A stretch of DNA of 6,289 nt from Candidatus Hebobacteria bacterium (GTDB lineage Bacteria; Armatimonadota; Hebobacteria; Hebobacterales; Hebobacteraceae). The DNA is taken from assembly GCA_029821235.1 (NCBI GenBank), contig JALGTT010000081.1, positions 1 through 6,289 on the forward strand. The letters run 5' to 3'. This document shows positions 4,938-6,289 of this stretch, piece by piece; the stretch's first letter is position 1, and each line of letters starts with the position of its first letter. Below the pieces are notes generated by a model, which was not told the DNA's origin, ran no database searches, and worked only from the letters and a program-made list of their open reading frames with translations. The position numbers were made by a program, and so were the translations under genes.

Positions 4938-6019
4938 CCGACACGCGCGCGCCGCGGCTGGACCGGCTTCGACAGGCAATCTCGGAGGCCGGCCTCGACG
5001 GCCTGGTGGTGTCCGCTCCGGCCAACATATTCTATCTCAGCGGGTTCCGCGGCTCCGCGGGCGCGCTGCTTGTCACCAGCGATCGGGCCCTTCTCTTCAG
5101 CGATTTTCGCTATCGGCTTCAGGCCGCCCGGCAGGCGCCGGACTGGGAGTTCGTGGAGGTCCCGCGTCGCCTGTTTGCGCGGCTCGGCGAAACCGCCGCG
5201 GAGGCGGGTCTGCAGAGGCTCGGCTTCGATCCCGCCCACCTCACCTGCCAGCGGCGCGAACAACTCGCCGGGGCCGCCCCCAACGTGGAACTAATGCCCG
5301 CGGATGGCTTGGTGGAGGAACTGCGGGCGGTGAAATCCGCCGACGAACTGGAGGCGATCCGCGCGGCCGTGGCGCTCTCCGACCAGGCGATGGCGAGACT
5401 CGTCGAGTTGCTGCGCCCCGGCGCGGTGGAGCGCGACCTCGCGCTGGAGGCCGAGTTTCTGATGCGGCGCGCGGGTGCCGAAGCGGTGGCCTTCGACCTC
5501 ATCATCGCCTCCGGGCCCAACAGCGCCCTCCCGCACGCCGAATCCGGAGAGCGCAAACTCGCGCCCGGCGACCTGGTGGTGATGGATATTGGGGCGAGGA
5601 AGGCCGGCTACTGCTCGGACATGACCCGCACCTATGCGGTTGGTGAGGCGTCCGCCCAGGCGCGGGAGATCTACCGCATCGTCTACCAGGCCCAACGGGC
5701 GGCCGCCGCGGAGGTGCGGCCAGGCGCCGTGTGCCGGGAATTGGACAGACTGGCGAGATCCGTGATAGAGAATGCAGGGTTCGCGGAGTACTTCGGACAT
5801 GGCCTCGGGCACGGCGTGGGGGTGGAGGTGCACGAGGCTCCCCGCCTGGGCAAGGAAGAGGAAAGACGGTTAGTGGCGGGAAATGTGGTAACCGTGGAGC
5901 CGGGCATCTACCTGCCCGAGGTCGGCGGCGTTCGCCTGGAGGATCTGCTTGCAGTTACCGAGGACGGCGCGGAGACCCTCACCCGGTCGCCGATGCCGCC
6001 CGAGTTGCCGATAGTCTGA
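4934..6019 (+). CDS. pepP: Xaa-Pro aminopeptidase / M24 family metallopeptidase
   Basis: A 361-residue two-domain cytosolic aminopeptidase expected to remove the N-terminal residue from peptides with proline in second position. Seen: a creatinase-type N-terminal domain (about 1-130) including LDGLVVSAPANIFYLSGFRG (21-40) and LLFSDFRYRLQA (53-64), then the M24 'pita-bread' domain with a full set of dinuclear metal ligands: D218 (VVMDIGA), D229 (CSDMTRT), H293 (GHGLGHGVG), E322 (TVEPGIYLPEVGG) and E336 (VRLEDLL). H201 (LPHAES) and H300 (EVHEAP) are in their usual catalytic-site places. The start at 4934 overlaps the aroQ stop by 4 nt. The open frame extends upstream inside aroQ but that part is not protein-like. 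The aroQ-pepP order resembles the Bacillus/Clostridium arrangement that continues to efp; here a secreted protein gene follows instead. Whether it is PepP proper or a related dipeptidase (PepQ) cannot be settled by eye. Confidence 0.92.
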   Translation: MTDTRAPRLDRLRQAISEAGLDGLVVSAPANIFYLSGFRGSAGALLVTSDRALLFSDFRYRLQAARQAPDWEFVEVPRRLFARLGETAAEAGLQRLGFDPAHLTCQRREQLAGAAPNVELMPADGLVEELRAVKSADELEAIRAAVALSDQAMARLVELLRPGAVERDLALEAEFLMRRAGAEAVAFDLIIASGPNSALPHAESGERKLAPGDLVVMDIGARKAGYCSDMTRTYAVGEASAQAREIYRIVYQAQRAAAAEVRPGAVCRELDRLARSVIENAGFAEYFGHGLGHGVGVEVHEAPRLGKEEERRLVAGNVVTVEPGIYLPEVGGVRLEDLLAVTEDGAETLTRSPMPPELPIV

Positions 6020-6030
6020 CAAACCTTCAC

Positions 6031-6036
6031 AAGGAG
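6031..6036 (+). promoter_or_regulatory. Shine-Dalgarno site of the 3'-edge gene
   Basis: AAGGAG, 8 nt before the ATG at 6045, in the 25-nt gap after the peptidase stop. Close spacing and the absence of a terminator hairpin suggest cotranscription with the peptidase. Confidence 0.7.
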
Positions 6037-6044
6037 ACTTGACC

Positions 6045-6289
6045 ATGAGACGCACTGCCGTCTGGCTGACAGTCCTGTTGTGGGCGATTGCCTGTCTGCC
6101 CGCCCACGCCATCAAGCTGCGCTACCGCCCCGCCAAGGGCACCGTCGTCAAGCACAAGACCACCCTCACCGGCACCACCACCATGGACATGCCGATGGGG
6201 CAAGGCACCATGAACATGACCACGAACGGGTTTATCACCACCACTGAAAAGGTGCTGGAGGCGACCGACAACACGGTCACCGTCGAGAC
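6045..6289 (+). CDS. Exported protein of unknown function, N-terminal part
   Basis: The first 81 residues of a protein running off the right edge. Seen: a clear Sec signal peptide, MRRTAVWLTVLLWAIACLPAHA, with a short Arg-rich n-region, a hydrophobic core and an A-x-A cleavage site, so the mature protein would start IKLRYRPAKGT. No lipobox is evident; the Cys at residue 17 lies inside the hydrophobic core. The mature part is rich in Thr and Met (for example TGTTTMDMPMGQGTMNMTT) and then NGFITTTEKVLEATDNTVTVE, an alternating pattern suggesting beta strands. The 'LRYRPAKGTVVKHKTT' beginning resembles DUF6263-like secreted beta-rich proteins that I recall, but this is a weak guess. It is probably periplasmic or surface-located. 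No function is assigned. Confidence 0.75.
   Translation, partial: MRRTAVWLTVLLWAIACLPAHAIKLRYRPAKGTVVKHKTTLTGTTTMDMPMGQGTMNMTTNGFITTTEKVLEATDNTVTVE

Overview
The window is a gene-dense, high-GC (roughly 65%) bacterial chromosome segment. Its genes mostly start at ATG, most carry Shine-Dalgarno sites, and third codon positions are strongly G/C. No phage, transposon, CRISPR, tRNA or rRNA signal is visible. The gene mix points to a free-living, possibly anaerobic, plant-polysaccharide-using bacterium: an intracellular GH51 arabinofuranosidase, a TIM-barrel sugar isomerase, a TIGR04076 protein, a single-domain N-acetylglutamate-synthase-like enzyme, type II dehydroquinase and an Xaa-Pro peptidase. 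The aroQ-pepP pair is a gene order also seen in Firmicutes. An Armatimonadota-, Chloroflexota- or Firmicutes-like lineage would fit, but the phylum cannot be fixed from this window.

Layout. (1) Positions 1-201, plus strand: the C-terminal tail of a gene resembling the DUF2268 putative Zn-protease family. (2) Positions 198-1070, minus: a family 2 glycosyltransferase, convergent with the first gene, with their stop codons interlocked. (3) Positions 1217-2387, minus: a two-gene unit of a sugar phosphate isomerase/epimerase-like protein followed 22 nt later by a TIGR04076 protein. (4) Positions 2388-2482: a 95-nt divergent control region holding a perfect 16-bp inverted repeat. (5) Positions 2483-3934, plus: GH51 alpha-L-arabinofuranosidase. 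(6) Positions 4000-6019, plus: a compact operon of GNAT acetyltransferase, aroQ and a pepP-like M24 aminopeptidase. It appears to be driven by an extended -10 promoter so close to the first start codon that the mRNA should be leaderless. (7) Position 6045 to the end, plus: the N-terminus of an exported protein of unknown function.

How they fit together. The divergent isomerase/GH51 pair looks like a small carbohydrate-use locus: arabinose is released from oligosaccharides in the cytoplasm and a sugar may then be isomerised. The GNAT-aroQ-pepP unit combines arginine entry, shikimate-pathway and peptide-turnover functions and is essentially housekeeping. No clear novel defence or mobile system is visible. 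The points most worth checking are the intergenic palindrome, the predicted leaderless promoter, and a His-to-Thr change in the AroQ active site. No gene-free stretch exceeds about 150 bases.
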